This document shows, in pieces, positions 1-9,034 of a stretch of DNA of 64,000 nucleotides. Under the pieces are notes generated by a model. That model saw only the letters and a list, made by a program, of their open reading frames with translations. It did no database searches and was not told the DNA's origin. A program made the position numbers and the translations under genes. Source of the stretch: Rhodoluna sp. (GTDB taxonomy: Bacteria; Actinomycetota; Actinomycetes; Actinomycetales; Microbacteriaceae); NCBI GenBank assembly GCA_024641985.1, contig JAHEBZ010000001.1, positions 140,056 through 204,055 of the forward strand. The letters run 5' to 3'. Every line of letters starts with the position of its first letter. The first letter of the stretch is position 1.

Positions 1-1109
1 AAAAGGTTCGCGCACTGGTTTATGAAGACCGTGGCGGCTCATTTTGCCGTGCCGAGCCTACCGAAATTCTTGAGGCTTCTGAAGACCGTGTTCCGCAGGT
101 ATGGAAGCAAGCTGGCGTTGGCGGTGCCGGTGGCGCCGAGTTTGGCCACATCAAACTTGCCAGACAACGCGAGCTAAAGGCTGATGTTTTAGAAGAAGCC
201 CTCGACCGCATGGCCGGCATCAAGCTGCGCCCGGTGGTTGAAGCTGCCCCCGGCGATGACGAAGCCAATGGCCTCGGCTATCGCACTCGCATTCAACTGC
301 ACGTTGATGAGGCCGGTGTGGTTGGCCCATATCGCGAGCGCAGCCACGATGTCGTTAAGGTTCGCGATTTGCCTTTGGCCGTCGAAGACATCCGTGAACT
401 TGAAATGCACAACAAGAACTATCAGAGTGTGAAAAAGGTTGAGGTTGCTGCTTCAAGCACCGGCCAAATTCAGTGGAAGATTGATGCCAAGTTGAAGGGC
501 GATGAGCGCCTAATTGAGCGCGTTGCCGGGCGCACCTTCAGAATTTCGGGCGGTGGCTTTTGGCAGGTTCACAAGAAGGCTGCCGAGGTTTTGGCTGGCA
601 CCGTGACCGAAATGGTTGCTGCCGTCGGAATCGACCTCGATGCAGACAACCTCGACCTTTATGGCGGCGTGGGCCTGTTTTCGGGTGCGCTCGCAGCCAA
701 GTTTGGCAATGGCCTTCGAATCACCTCGGTCGAATCGTTTCGCCAGGCAACCGATGATGCCACTTTGAACCTTGCCGACCTAAGCAAGGCAAAGGCGGTG
801 TGCGCGCCGGTTGAGCGTTTCTTGAACGAGCGGGTTGGCAACCTCGACAAGGGTGGCAAAACCGCCAGCCCTCGCAACGCCACCATCGTTCTAGACCCGC
901 CACGCGCGGGTGCGGGCGGCAAAGTTGTTGGCCAGCTGCTTGCAATCTCGCCCAAGCACATTGTTTATGTGGCCTGCGATCCAATCGCGCTGGCCCGCGA
1001 CCTAAAGCCACTCATCGAGGGTGGTTACGAGCTAAAGGCGCTTCGCGCGTTCGACCTGTTTCCGCACACTCACCACGTTGAAGCAATAGCAAGCCTCGTT
1101 CGCAAATAG
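1..1109 (+). CDS. TrmA/RumA-family SAM-dependent RNA methyltransferase (5' partial)
   Basis: The frame is open from base 3, so the gene begins before the window; about 368 C-terminal residues are visible. The family methylates C5 of uridine in tRNA or rRNA. Visible hallmarks are the SAM-domain segment LDLYGGVGLFSG, motif IV VLDPPRAGAG, and the catalytic-cysteine segment VYVACDPIALARDL (ACDP replaces the more usual SCNP). The sequence ends with FDLFPHTHHVEAIASL, a typical family C-terminus. Whether the target is tRNA U54 or an rRNA uridine cannot be told from the sequence. The stop lies 2 bases before the response regulator start, so they may be co-transcribed. Confidence 0.88.
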   Translation, partial: KVRALVYEDRGGSFCRAEPTEILEASEDRVPQVWKQAGVGGAGGAEFGHIKLARQRELKADVLEEALDRMAGIKLRPVVEAAPGDDEANGLGYRTRIQLHVDEAGVVGPYRERSHDVVKVRDLPLAVEDIRELEMHNKNYQSVKKVEVAASSTGQIQWKIDAKLKGDERLIERVAGRTFRISGGGFWQVHKKAAEVLAGTVTEMVAAVGIDLDADNLDLYGGVGLFSGALAAKFGNGLRITSVESFRQATDDATLNLADLSKAKAVCAPVERFLNERVGNLDKGGKTASPRNATIVLDPPRAGAGGKVVGQLLAISPKHIVYVACDPIALARDLKPLIEGGYELKALRAFDLFPHTHHVEAIASLVRK

Positions 1110-1111
1110 CC

Positions 1112-1768
1112 ATGAAGCTCGAAAACTATGCGGTCAAGGTTGCGGTGGTCGACGATCACGATGCAATTCGGCTGGGTTTTCGCGGCGCCTGTGATGAATA
1201 TGGTCTAGAGCTTCTTGGTTCGGCGGCAACCGTGGCCGAACTATTTGAGGTCATCGGCGATGGCCAACCCGAGGTTGTTGTGCTCGATTTATCGCTTGCA
1301 GATGGCTCGATGGTCGAAGACAACGTTCGAAGCCTGCTGCTGCTAGGCGCCCAAGTGGTTATCTTTAGCATCGCCGACAAGCAAAACTTAATTAGAGCAG
1401 CGCTAAAGGCCGGCGCCTCAACACTGGTGCCCAAGGCAAAAAGCATGTTCGAACTGGTGCAGGCGATTCGATTGGTTGCCAGTGGCGTAACCGTGAACAA
1501 CCTGCAAACCACAGCGGCAATTGATGGCGATGCCGAGTTTAAGGCGGCCAATCTATCACCCCGCGAGCGCGAGGTGTTGGGGCTTTATGCATCGGGTTTT
1601 GCCCTTAAGCAGGTGGCCCATCAACTAGGCATGAAAGATTCAACGGCCAAAGAACACATCGATCGAGTGCGTCAAAAATACTCTGGTGTTGGCCGAAGTG
1701 CGCCAACCAAAACCGAATTGCTGCTTCGCGCCATCGAAGACGGCATCATCGATGAGGGTTTGCTCTAG
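1112..1768 (+). CDS. NarL/LuxR-family response regulator
   Basis: A 218-residue two-domain regulator. The receiver domain (about 8-125) shows VAVVDDHDAIRLGF with the acidic pair, the phosphoacceptor aspartate in VVVLDLSLADGS, and the conserved lysine in TLVPKAKS. The C-terminal LuxR-type helix-turn-helix (about 145-205) starts LSPREREVLGLYASG. It sits 3 bases upstream of a histidine kinase, so it is almost certainly its cognate regulator. The signal is unknown. Confidence 0.9.
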   Translation: MKLENYAVKVAVVDDHDAIRLGFRGACDEYGLELLGSAATVAELFEVIGDGQPEVVVLDLSLADGSMVEDNVRSLLLLGAQVVIFSIADKQNLIRAALKAGASTLVPKAKSMFELVQAIRLVASGVTVNNLQTTAAIDGDAEFKAANLSPREREVLGLYASGFALKQVAHQLGMKDSTAKEHIDRVRQKYSGVGRSAPTKTELLLRAIEDGIIDEGLL

Positions 1769-1771
1769 CCC

Positions 1772-2959
1772 ATGCCAAAACGCGACGAACCAACCAAATC
1801 TTTTGCCGTAAACCAGGTGAACAAATTGCTAGTTCGCGTATTTTCGGTTAGTTCACCAATCGTGGGTCTGCAAATGTTTGTGAATGCCTTTTCTCAGGCA
1901 CATTTGTTAAATCCCATTTGGTTCGCCATTGCAATCACGGCAATGACCACAATATTTGCCGGCATGTTCATCAGCGTGTGGTTTTTCAACGAATCAAAAT
2001 TTTGGTTCCGGGCTTTCACGCTAACTACTTTGCTTGTGATGCTCACCTGGGAGCTGCAAGTTTTGCCGACAGCTCAGATTCCCGACGGTTTCAAACCTTG
2101 GATTTGGTGGGCAGCCGGAATTGCCTGCATGGCAGGCTTTGGCGGCTTCTCGGTCGCAACTTCAACACTTTTAATGTTCCTTATTCCAACAACCTACTTT
2201 GTGGTGCACACTCGACCGTTGGGCGGCGGCGCCGACTCTTTTTTGGCGGCCCAAGATGCCGCGCTAACCTTGCTTTTTGCCGGAACCATTTCGTCTTTGG
2301 TTTTAGTGCTTAGGTATGAGGCATCAAAAGTAGACAGGGCAAACGAGCGGGCCACGCTGGCAGCAATCGAGGCCGCCACCGCTGCCGCAGCCGATGTCGA
2401 AAGGGCGCGAGTTGATGCCCTTGTTCACGACTCGGTTTTGACAACACTGCTTGTGGCGGCAAATGCTCAGACCGAAGGCGAAGAGATTGCCGCAGCCGAG
2501 TTGGCAGTGGCGGCAATCGAAAAACTATCGCAGGCCGAATCGCAAGGCCTGCCGGCTGCCGAAAACATCACAATCGCTTCGTTGTTCAGCGCTCTCGAAG
2601 ATTCAATCAATCGCAGTTTCCCGTCGGTCGAGTTAAATTCGCAAGGGGCCAACGACCTCTCGATACCGCAAATAGTTGCGGCCGCACTAACCGGTGCAAC
2701 AATTCAGGCTGTCTCAAACTCGATTACCCATGCCGGCGCCAAAGCGCATCGGTTGGTGATGCTTAGGGCTGGCAAGAACGGCATTAAAATTGTGGTCAAA
2801 GATGACGGCCGAGGGTTTAGGCCCTCTCGAGTAATAAATTCTCGCCTTGGGTTGAAGCTGTCGGTCATTGATCGCGTTGAGGCTATTGGTGGGCGAGTGT
2901 TTATCGACGCCAAACCCGGCGTTGGGGCCACGATCGTGATCGAATGGCGGCTTCGATGA
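1772..2959 (+). CDS. HisKA_3-type sensor histidine kinase
   Basis: A 395-residue membrane kinase. Roughly the first 190 residues hold about six hydrophobic segments, followed by an Ala/Glu-rich helix. The dimerisation/phosphoacceptor segment reads ALVHDSVLTTLLVAAN, with the histidine followed by Asp-Ser as in this family. The ATPase domain has an N-box (QAVSNSITHAGA), a G1 box (VVKDDGRGF) and a final GVGATIVIEW. It lies between the response regulator and a third membrane protein, which overlaps its end by 16 bases, so the three form one operon. The input region resembles no sensor domain I recognise. Confidence 0.87.
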   Translation: MPKRDEPTKSFAVNQVNKLLVRVFSVSSPIVGLQMFVNAFSQAHLLNPIWFAIAITAMTTIFAGMFISVWFFNESKFWFRAFTLTTLLVMLTWELQVLPTAQIPDGFKPWIWWAAGIACMAGFGGFSVATSTLLMFLIPTTYFVVHTRPLGGGADSFLAAQDAALTLLFAGTISSLVLVLRYEASKVDRANERATLAAIEAATAAAADVERARVDALVHDSVLTTLLVAANAQTEGEEIAAAELAVAAIEKLSQAESQGLPAAENITIASLFSALEDSINRSFPSVELNSQGANDLSIPQIVAAALTGATIQAVSNSITHAGAKAHRLVMLRAGKNGIKIVVKDDGRGFRPSRVINSRLGLKLSVIDRVEAIGGRVFIDAKPGVGATIVIEWRLR

Positions 2960-3924
2960 TTAGGGTGCCAAGATGGCTGGTCAGCTTGATTGCCGGGCTA
3001 TTTGCGTTGTTCCACTTTTGCCTTGGCCTGCTTTCGCTCAAGGCTTACGAAAACGAAGCAAACCCACTTTTGGCGCTCGCAATCTATCTGGTCGCAGTTG
3101 TCTGCACTACGGCTCTGTATGGCGGCAAAGCGCTTCCGGTTGCCCAAGCGCTGCTTAATTTATCGGCCGCCCTTCTGATTCCGCTTCTTGTTAATGGTCA
3201 GCTTGATCCCGCACAGATGAGCGACTACACAACCTGGTATGTGGTTGGCGTTGGCACGCTTATGGCGGCAACTGCGGTGCGCGAACAAATTGTGATTGCC
3301 TGGCTGGGCATGGCCGGTTTGATTCTTCAGATGGTCATCTGGGGCGGAATCGAGGCGCTTTTTGTATCTGGAATCATTGGCGCCATTTTGTTGGTGGCCG
3401 CTGGCAACGCCGTTTCGCTTGGTTTGGTCAAGGCATCGCGCCAAGTCGAAGAGTTCAATGCTGAGGCCTTGAAAATCGAAACAGATCAGGCGGCTAGCTC
3501 GTCGACTAGCCGCGAAAGAGAAACTAGAGTTGCCGCCGCTCTTGCCAGCGCGCTGCCAACCCTCAGGTTGATTCAAGCAAAGCAAGGAAACCTGAGTTTA
3601 GAAGAAAAGCGCGCTTCGGTTTTGCTCGAAGCCGCCCTGAGAGATGAAATTCGCGGCCGAAATTTGATGCATGCCAGCATCAAAAAAGTTGCAAGAAAGC
3701 TGCGCAGTCGGGGTGTCGAAGTTGTGCTTCTTGACGAGGGCGGTTTGGATCATGTTTCGGAACAACGGCGAGCCAAGTTGCTGATGCAAGCGGCAGAAGC
3801 CATTTCACAAGTTTCAGAAGGTCGAGTCACTATTAGATCCCCGCAGGGCGAAGCGTGGTTGATCACCGTTGCGGCGGTGCGCCCAGCCACTTCGACCCCA
3901 GATATTTGGTTGAAGCTAAGTTAA
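2944..3924 (+). CDS. Membrane protein with a degenerate histidine-kinase-like cytoplasmic part
   Basis: A 326-residue protein with about five or six N-terminal hydrophobic segments (to about residue 165) and a soluble C-terminal half. That half has a charged helix (RERETRVAAALASALPTLR), then LLEAALRDEIRGRNLMHA and RGVEVVLLDEGG. These look like parts of a NarL-type sensor kinase, but I see no phosphoacceptor histidine, no clear N-box and no DxGxG box. It overlaps the kinase gene by 16 bases, implying translational coupling. I infer a non-catalytic partner or modulator of the adjacent two-component system; no family name is certain. Confidence 0.7.
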   Translation: MAASMIRVPRWLVSLIAGLFALFHFCLGLLSLKAYENEANPLLALAIYLVAVVCTTALYGGKALPVAQALLNLSAALLIPLLVNGQLDPAQMSDYTTWYVVGVGTLMAATAVREQIVIAWLGMAGLILQMVIWGGIEALFVSGIIGAILLVAAGNAVSLGLVKASRQVEEFNAEALKIETDQAASSSTSRERETRVAAALASALPTLRLIQAKQGNLSLEEKRASVLLEAALRDEIRGRNLMHASIKKVARKLRSRGVEVVLLDEGGLDHVSEQRRAKLLMQAAEAISQVSEGRVTIRSPQGEAWLITVAAVRPATSTPDIWLKLS

Positions 3925-3929
3925 ATGCG

Positions 3930-3955
3930 AAAGGTGGCCCTTGCGAGCCACCTTT
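3930..3955. terminator. Hairpin after the two-component operon
   Basis: A perfect 9-bp stem (AAAGGTGGC against GCCACCTTT) with an 8-base loop begins six bases after the stop of the last two-component gene. No run of T follows, as is common for actinobacterial terminators. A second, weaker hairpin (TCCCC/GGGGA, 4073-4088) lies closer to the DUF885 gene, so the 182-base gap between the convergent genes holds only these two structures. Confidence 0.55.
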
Positions 3956-4106
3956 GCGTCCCCAAATCAGGTTTTCGCCCGACCCCAGAAGCCTTCGGCA
4001 CCCCTTGCTCGCCTTAGAAAACTTCTAGTTCAAGTATGAGTTCTTGCCGACGATCGACCGAACCAAAACATGTCCCCTCTTTGGGGGATAGCGGGTAACG
4101 AATGGG

Positions 4107-5771
4107 TTAACTAAGCAGTGCCCTGCGCAAGGTGTCGAGACCCAAGCCTCCAAGGTTTAGAGCCTCGCGGTGGAACTCCTTGATGTCGAACGAAGCGCCC
4201 TTGCGAGCCGCATATTCATCGCGGGTTTGCTCCCAGATGCGCTGACCGATCTTGTAGCTCGGAGCCTGCCCAGGCCAGCCAAAGTAGCGGTGCACCTCGA
4301 AGTTCACAAACTCCTTCGACATGTTTACGTTATTGCCCATGAATTCGAGGGCATAGTCGAAGTCCCAAACTCCCGAGCCCTCAAGCTTTGGTTTGCCAAG
4401 GTGAACACCAATGTCAAGCACAACTCGGGCGGCACGCATGCGCTGGCCGTCAAGCATGCCAAGGCGGTCGCCAGCATCATCCAAGAAGCCAAGGTCGGCC
4501 ATCAAGCGCTCGGCATAGAGTGCCCAGCCCTCGCCGTGGCCCGAAGTCCAAGATGCCAAGCGGCGCCAGCTGTTCAACTCGGCTCGGTTGTATACAGCCT
4601 GGGCAACCTGCAGGTGGTGGCCCGGAACGCCCTCGTGATAAACGGTCGTGGTTTCACGCCAGGTGTCAAACTCATCCACGCCAGCCGGAACCGACCACCA
4701 CATGCGACCCGGGCGGCTGAAGTCATCGGTTGGGCCGGTGTAATAGATTGCTCCGCTGTTGCTTGGGGCAATCATGCACTCGAGTTTCTTGATTGGCTCG
4801 GCGATGTCGAAGTGGGTTCCGCTCAATTTCTCAATTGCTGCATCGCTGAGGTTTTGCATCCACTCTTGAAGCGCCTTGGTGCCGTGCAGTTTGCGCGCGG
4901 CATCATTGTTTAGAACATCGATGGCCTCTTGCACAGTTGCACCCGGCTTAATTTCGTTGGCAACGGCATTTTGCTCGGCGGCAACGCGGGCCAACTCTTC
5001 GATGCCCCACTCGTAGGTTTCGTCGAGGTCAACCTTGGCCCCCAAAAAGCGACGGCTCAGCAGCGAATAGCGTTCGCGACCAATGGCATCTACCTGGTTG
5101 GCGTTTGGCATCAATTCGTTCTGCAAGAATTCGGCCAAGTGGGCATAGCCCTCGGTTGCAGTCACAGCGGCGCGCTCGACATCGGCCTTCAGGCCAGCCG
5201 AAAGCTCTGAGTCACCAGCCTTGGCATCGGCGGCAAACTTTGTGAAAAAGCTGTCTTTGCCGGCAAGCTCTTGAACCTCTTTTAGCACCCAGGAAACCTG
5301 GCGAGTTGCCGGGGTGTCGTTTGCCGCAATGCCCTCTTTGAGGCTGCGCACATAACCCTCGACGGCAGCCGGAATCGCACTTAGGCGAGAAGAAATGTTT
5401 TGCCAGTCTTCTTCGGTGGCGGTGGGGGATAGGTCGAAGATCTCTCTGAAACCCTGGGCTGGCGATGCGATTACGTCTAGTTCGCGCTTCCAGAGCCCTG
5501 AATCGGCAATTTCGATGCCGAGAGTTAGGTTTTCGCGCAGGGCATCGAGGGTTACCTCGTCAACTTTGTCGGCTGGCTTAGCGGTTTCGAGCTCGGCTAG
5601 AACCTTGCGCATTTCGCCAACATAGCGAGCATGTGCTTCGGGCGAGGCATCGTCGATTTGGTCTTTACCAATATCGCGACCGATGTAGGTTGCGAAAGAT
5701 GGGCTCAGCTCGGCTGAGGTGTCTACCCACTTGTCGGCGATTTGGTCAATTGCAGAGGTTTCACGCGTCAT
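4107..5771 (-). CDS. DUF885 family protein (putative metallopeptidase-like)
   Basis: A protein of about 554 residues from the chosen ATG at 5771; a TTG at 5804 is also in frame but lies within an inverted repeat. The DUF885 signature is VYHEGVPGHHLQVAQA, a His-Glu plus His-His pattern that resembles a zinc peptidase site, followed by WALYAERLM. There is no signal peptide, so it is probably cytoplasmic. Members of the family are usually annotated as hypothetical or as M3-like carboxypeptidases; substrate is unknown. It faces the two-component operon and is separated from accE by 85 bases. Confidence 0.85.
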   Translation of the reverse strand: MTRETSAIDQIADKWVDTSAELSPSFATYIGRDIGKDQIDDASPEAHARYVGEMRKVLAELETAKPADKVDEVTLDALRENLTLGIEIADSGLWKRELDVIASPAQGFREIFDLSPTATEEDWQNISSRLSAIPAAVEGYVRSLKEGIAANDTPATRQVSWVLKEVQELAGKDSFFTKFAADAKAGDSELSAGLKADVERAAVTATEGYAHLAEFLQNELMPNANQVDAIGRERYSLLSRRFLGAKVDLDETYEWGIEELARVAAEQNAVANEIKPGATVQEAIDVLNNDAARKLHGTKALQEWMQNLSDAAIEKLSGTHFDIAEPIKKLECMIAPSNSGAIYYTGPTDDFSRPGRMWWSVPAGVDEFDTWRETTTVYHEGVPGHHLQVAQAVYNRAELNSWRRLASWTSGHGEGWALYAERLMADLGFLDDAGDRLGMLDGQRMRAARVVLDIGVHLGKPKLEGSGVWDFDYALEFMGNNVNMSKEFVNFEVHRYFGWPGQAPSYKIGQRIWEQTRDEYAARKGASFDIKEFHREALNLGGLGLDTLRRALLS

Positions 5772-5800
5772 TGCGGTTCCGTTTCTTGTCTGAACTAATG

Positions 5801-5815
5801 CCAACTTTTAGTTGG
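5801..5815 (-). promoter_or_regulatory. Inverted repeat upstream of the DUF885 gene
   Basis: A perfect palindrome with 6-bp arms, CCAACT and AGTTGG, around three bases. On the minus strand a -10-like TAGGCT (5826-5831) lies just upstream, so the repeat would fall in the 5' leader, about 30 bases before the ATG. It could be an operator or an mRNA hairpin. Confidence 0.4.
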
Positions 5816-5856
5816 AGTTGATGCCAGCCTAGTTAGAAATCGCAAGATTCGAAAAC

Positions 5857-6120
5857 TTAGTTGAGACCCGATCGATAGGCTCCGCGCCACTGGCCCGGGC
5901 CGGGCACAATGCCGTGACGAAGTTGGGTCTGGTTGCGCGACCAGGTTGACTTCAATTGACGCTCAAAGCCGTGCCCAGCCGCCGCTTCTTCGGCGTGCAT
6001 GGCCTCGAGCACGGCTATCACGGTTGCCAATTCTTCGGGGGTCGGAGCACCGCGAACCACCTTCAGCGCTTGCTGAAGCTCGTGCTCGTTACCCTCGCTT
6101 GGCAGAAGATTTTCAGTCAT
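5857..6120 (-). CDS. accE: Acyl-CoA carboxylase epsilon subunit
   Basis: An 87-residue protein whose central LKVVRGAPTPEELATVIAVL is the signature of the actinobacterial acyl-CoA carboxylase epsilon subunit, with the usual C-terminal region ending in PGQWRGAYRSG. The subunit stabilises or activates the alpha-beta complex of acetyl/propionyl-CoA carboxylases. Its ATG overlaps the pccB stop by one base, so the two are translationally coupled, which matches the accD5-accE5 arrangement of mycobacteria. Confidence 0.88.
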   Translation of the reverse strand: MTENLLPSEGNEHELQQALKVVRGAPTPEELATVIAVLEAMHAEEAAAGHGFERQLKSTWSRNQTQLRHGIVPGPGQWRGAYRSGLN

Positions 6121-7739
6121 TAAAGTGGAATGTTTCCGTGTTTCTTAGGCGGCAGGTTTGACCGCTTGGTGCGAAGTGCGCGCAGCGCCTTGATGACCGA
6201 AATGCGAGATGCAGCCGGTTCGATGATGCCATCGAGCTCGCCTCGCTCGGCAGCCAAGAAAGGGCTGGCCACGTTGTAGGTGTATTCGGCGGCAAGTTTG
6301 GCGCGAACCGCGGCAACATCCATGCCAGCCTCTTCGGCCTTTTTGATCTGGTCGCGGAACAAAATGTTGATTGCACCCTGGCCGCCCATAACGGCAATTT
6401 CTGCGGTTGGCCAAGCAAGGTTGATGTCGGCACCGAGTTGCTTCGAGCCCATCACGATGTAAGCGCCTCCGTAGGCTTTGCGCGTGATGATTGTGACAAG
6501 TGGCACGGTTGCCTCGGCATATGCGTAGAGCAATTTAGCGCCGCGGCGAATAACGCCTGCCCACTCTTGGTCTGTGCCCGGCAGGTAGCCCGGCACATCG
6601 ACAAGGGTCAAAATTGGAATCGAGAAGGCATCGCAGAAACGCACAAAGCGAGCTGCTTTTTCGCCTGCGTCGATGTTGAGTGTGCCGGCCATTGCCTGCG
6701 GTTGGTTGGCAACAATGCCAACGCTTCGGCCATCGACACGGGCAAAACCAATGATGATGTTCGGTGCATACAGGCCCTGCACCTCTAAGAATTCGCCGCC
6801 GTCAACGATGCCCTCGATCACCGTGTGCATGTCATAAGGCTGGTTCGGCGAGTCTGGAATTATGACGTCGAGTTTGCGGTCGGCATCGGTGATTTCGAGC
6901 TCGCCCTCGGCCTCATAAACCACGGTCTCAGACAAGTTGTTTTCGGGTAGGTATGAAAGCAGGTTGCGGGCATAGTCGATGGCATCGGCTTCATCGTCGG
7001 CTAGGTAGTGGGCAACACCCGAACGCTCGTTGTGAGCGCGAGCGCCACCCAGTTCTTCCATGCCAACGTCTTCGCCGGTAACTGTCTTGATTACATCGGG
7101 GCCGGTGACAAACATGTTTGAGGTCTTGTCGACCATGATCACAAAGTCGGTGAGGGCAGGCGAATAAACTGCGCCACCAGCGGCTGGGCCCATGATGATT
7201 GAAATCTGCGGAATCACGCCCGAGGCCATGGTGTTTCGCTTGAAGATCTCGCCATATTTGCCAAGCGCGATGACGCCCTCTTGAATTCGGGCGCCTCCCG
7301 AGTCCAAAATTCCGATGATTGGCACACCGGTTGCGATGGCTAGATCCATCACCTTGATGATTTTGTTGCCGGCAGCCTCGCCAAGCGAGCCTCCGAAAAT
7401 TGTGAAATCTTGCGAGAACAAGGCAACTTGGCGGCCGTGAATTGTTCCTACGCCAGTAACCACGGCATCGCCGTAGGGGCGCTTCTTATCCATGCCGAAC
7501 GCCGTTGAGCGGTGGCGCACATATTCATCGAGCTCAACAAACGAACCTGGGTCAAGCAAAGCCTCGATGCGCTCGCGAGCGGTTTGTTTGCCTTTGGCGT
7601 GTTGCTTGGCGATTGCGTTTTCGCCAGCAGCGGTAACCGCTTCGTGATAGCGAAGGCGAAGATCCTCGAGCTTGCCCTTGGTGGTGGCGATATCTGGGTT
7701 CAATCGAATTGCTTGAGTGAAGGTGTTCTCAAAGGTCAT
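6120..7739 (-). CDS. pccB: Acyl-CoA (propionyl/acetyl-CoA) carboxylase beta subunit
   Basis: A 539-residue carboxyltransferase subunit. Visible features are [16 protein letters not shown] near the start, the first oxyanion-hole region [27 protein letters not shown], and the C-terminal carboxyltransferase half with [14 protein letters not shown] and [16 protein letters not shown]. It transfers carboxyl from carboxybiotin to acyl-CoA, making malonyl- or methylmalonyl-CoA. The biotinylated alpha subunit is not in the window, but birA, which would biotinylate it, is divergently transcribed next door. Chain-length specificity cannot be settled by eye. The start is an ATG with a TAGAGT hexamer six bases upstream. 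Confidence 0.95.
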   Translation of the reverse strand: MTFENTFTQAIRLNPDIATTKGKLEDLRLRYHEAVTAAGENAIAKQHAKGKQTARERIEALLDPGSFVELDEYVRHRSTAFGMDKKRPYGDAVVTGVGTIHGRQVALFSQDFTIFGGSLGEAAGNKIIKVMDLAIATGVPIIGILDSGGARIQEGVIALGKYGEIFKRNTMASGVIPQISIIMGPAAGGAVYSPALTDFVIMVDKTSNMFVTGPDVIKTVTGEDVGMEELGGARAHNERSGVAHYLADDEADAIDYARNLLSYLPENNLSETVVYEAEGELEITDADRKLDVIIPDSPNQPYDMHTVIEGIVDGGEFLEVQGLYAPNIIIGFARVDGRSVGIVANQPQAMAGTLNIDAGEKAARFVRFCDAFSIPILTLVDVPGYLPGTDQEWAGVIRRGAKLLYAYAEATVPLVTIITRKAYGGAYIVMGSKQLGADINLAWPTAEIAVMGGQGAINILFRDQIKKAEEAGMDVAAVRAKLAAEYTYNVASPFLAAERGELDGIIEPAASRISVIKALRALRTKRSNLPPKKHGNIPL

Positions 7740-7745
7740 AACAGC

Positions 7746-7751
7746 ACTCTA
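7746..7751 (-). promoter_or_regulatory. Leaderless-type -10 of pccB (TAGAGT)
   Basis: TAGAGT on the minus strand is followed by six bases (GCTGTT) and then the pccB ATG. No ribosome binding site is visible. The spacing puts the predicted transcription start at or next to the start codon. Confidence 0.55.
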
Positions 7752-7767
7752 CTGAAGCAAAACGACA

Positions 7768-7783
7768 AATCCTTTGAAGGATT
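7768..7783. promoter_or_regulatory. Palindrome in the pccB/birA divergent promoter region
   Basis: A perfect inverted repeat, AATCCTT-TG-AAGGATT, lies in the 100-base gap between the divergent pccB and birA starts, 17 bases upstream of the pccB -10 on that strand and therefore overlapping its -35 region. The position fits an operator. The regulator is unknown; BirA here has no DNA-binding domain. Confidence 0.45.
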
Positions 7784-7827
7784 GCTACTGTGATTTCGTA
7801 AATTCGATGGCAGAAACCCACAAACGC

Positions 7828-7833
7828 TAGCCT
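7828..7833 (+). promoter_or_regulatory. Leaderless-type -10 of birA (TAGCCT)
   Basis: TAGCCT followed by six bases (TGTGCT) and the birA ATG; no ribosome binding site precedes the start. Confidence 0.5.
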
Positions 7834-7839
7834 TGTGCT

Positions 7840-8583
7840 ATGGAATACGAATATGTTGAGTCGACCGGATCGACCAATACCGATCTGATTTTGAGTGCCG
7901 GCGAACGCAGCGATTTTTCGGTTTTGGTTGCCGGTTATCAGACCGCCGGCCGTGGTCGCTCGGGCCGCGATTGGGTTGCCCCGGCCAAGAGTTCGTTATT
8001 TGTCTCGGTTCTGCTCAAGCCAACAACTTTCGACGCAACCAAATTTTCTTGGCTGCCACTGATGGCCGGCTTGGCGATGCAACAGACCGTAAATCACTTT
8101 ATTTACGGCAATCGGGCCGTTCTAAAATGGCCCAACGACGTGTTGGTGGATGGCAAAAAAATCTCGGGTGTGCTTAGCGAACTTGTGCCAGACCTAAGCG
8201 GGGTAGTGGTTGGTGCCGGGCTCAATATCTTGCAAACTCCAAACGAGTTGCCCATTGAGGCGGCCACTTCGCTAAACCTCGAAGGCGCCCACTCGCCAAC
8301 CCCACACGATGTGGTTCAGATTTATTTAGAGAATCTAAAGGGCCTGTATGCCGCTTATGGACAGGTTCGAGGAGACGCGGTGGCTAGTGGTCTGCGGGCA
8401 TCGGTGGTCGAAAACTGTGCCACGGTGGGCGCCAGAGTGCGCGCCATTTTGCCTGCCAACCAAGAGCTGTTGGGTGAGGCAGTTGGCATCGATGACACCG
8501 GCCGATTGATTTTGTTGCCCGACAACGCAGACCAGGTAATGCCAATTGCTGCCGGCGACATTGTTCACCTAAGACACAATTAG
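7840..8583 (+). CDS. birA: Biotin--[acetyl-CoA-carboxylase] ligase, short form
   Basis: A 247-residue monofunctional biotin protein ligase that activates biotin to biotinyl-AMP and attaches it to the carboxylase carrier domain. Motifs are YVESTGSTNTDL at the N-terminus, the ATP/biotin loop GYQTAGRGRSGRDW, LKWPNDVLVDGKKISG and the SH3-like C-terminal region. There is no N-terminal helix-turn-helix, so it cannot act as the biotin repressor of the E. coli type. It is divergent from pccB. Confidence 0.95.
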   Translation: MEYEYVESTGSTNTDLILSAGERSDFSVLVAGYQTAGRGRSGRDWVAPAKSSLFVSVLLKPTTFDATKFSWLPLMAGLAMQQTVNHFIYGNRAVLKWPNDVLVDGKKISGVLSELVPDLSGVVVGAGLNILQTPNELPIEAATSLNLEGAHSPTPHDVVQIYLENLKGLYAAYGQVRGDAVASGLRASVVENCATVGARVRAILPANQELLGEAVGIDDTGRLILLPDNADQVMPIAAGDIVHLRHN

Positions 8584-8587
8584 AGCG

Positions 8588-9016
8588 ATGAACTTTTTAG
8601 CAGAAACCCGACTTGCCAAGTTGCGCCCCCGAGGTAGCCGACTTTTTTGGCCCAACCTGGCGCTATTTTTGGCAACTTTTTTGCTCGGCTTTTTCACCGA
8701 CCGCTTCACCGAGCAGTGGCAAAACATCGTGCTCTGGTCGGCAACGGCTGCCATAGCGTTCTTCTTCTGGCTGATTCCGCTGCTGCGCTATCTGGCTAGT
8801 TATGTTGAGGTCACTAGCAACCGCGTTATTTCGCGCTCGGGTTTGATGGGGCAAAATCGCCGCGAGGTTTCGATTCATTCAATTCGTGCGGTTGAACTCT
8901 CGGCAGCACGCTCGATCACTCTTTATGTAGACGGCGAAGATGCCCTGATTCTTGAGGGTTTGCCAAAGCACAAATTGGTTGCCGCCGAAATTGAACGCCT
9001 GAGTGCGTCAAAATAG
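8588..9016 (+). CDS. PH domain-containing membrane protein
   Basis: A 142-residue protein with two hydrophobic segments (about 20-40 and 47-70) followed by a bacterial PH-like (DUF304-type) domain: YVEVTSNRVISRSGLMGQ, then IHSIRAVELSAARSITLYV. It starts 4 bases after birA and just ahead of purK, as its relative (Rv3278c) does in mycobacteria. Function is unknown. Confidence 0.8.
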   Translation: MNFLAETRLAKLRPRGSRLFWPNLALFLATFLLGFFTDRFTEQWQNIVLWSATAAIAFFFWLIPLLRYLASYVEVTSNRVISRSGLMGQNRREVSIHSIRAVELSAARSITLYVDGEDALILEGLPKHKLVAAEIERLSASK

Positions 9017-9034
9017 ACCTTAGATAAACGAACG

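Noticed and set aside
4170-4913. Long plus-strand frame opposite the DUF885 gene
   Set aside because: No recognisable motif; DUF885 signature on the other strand is clear.
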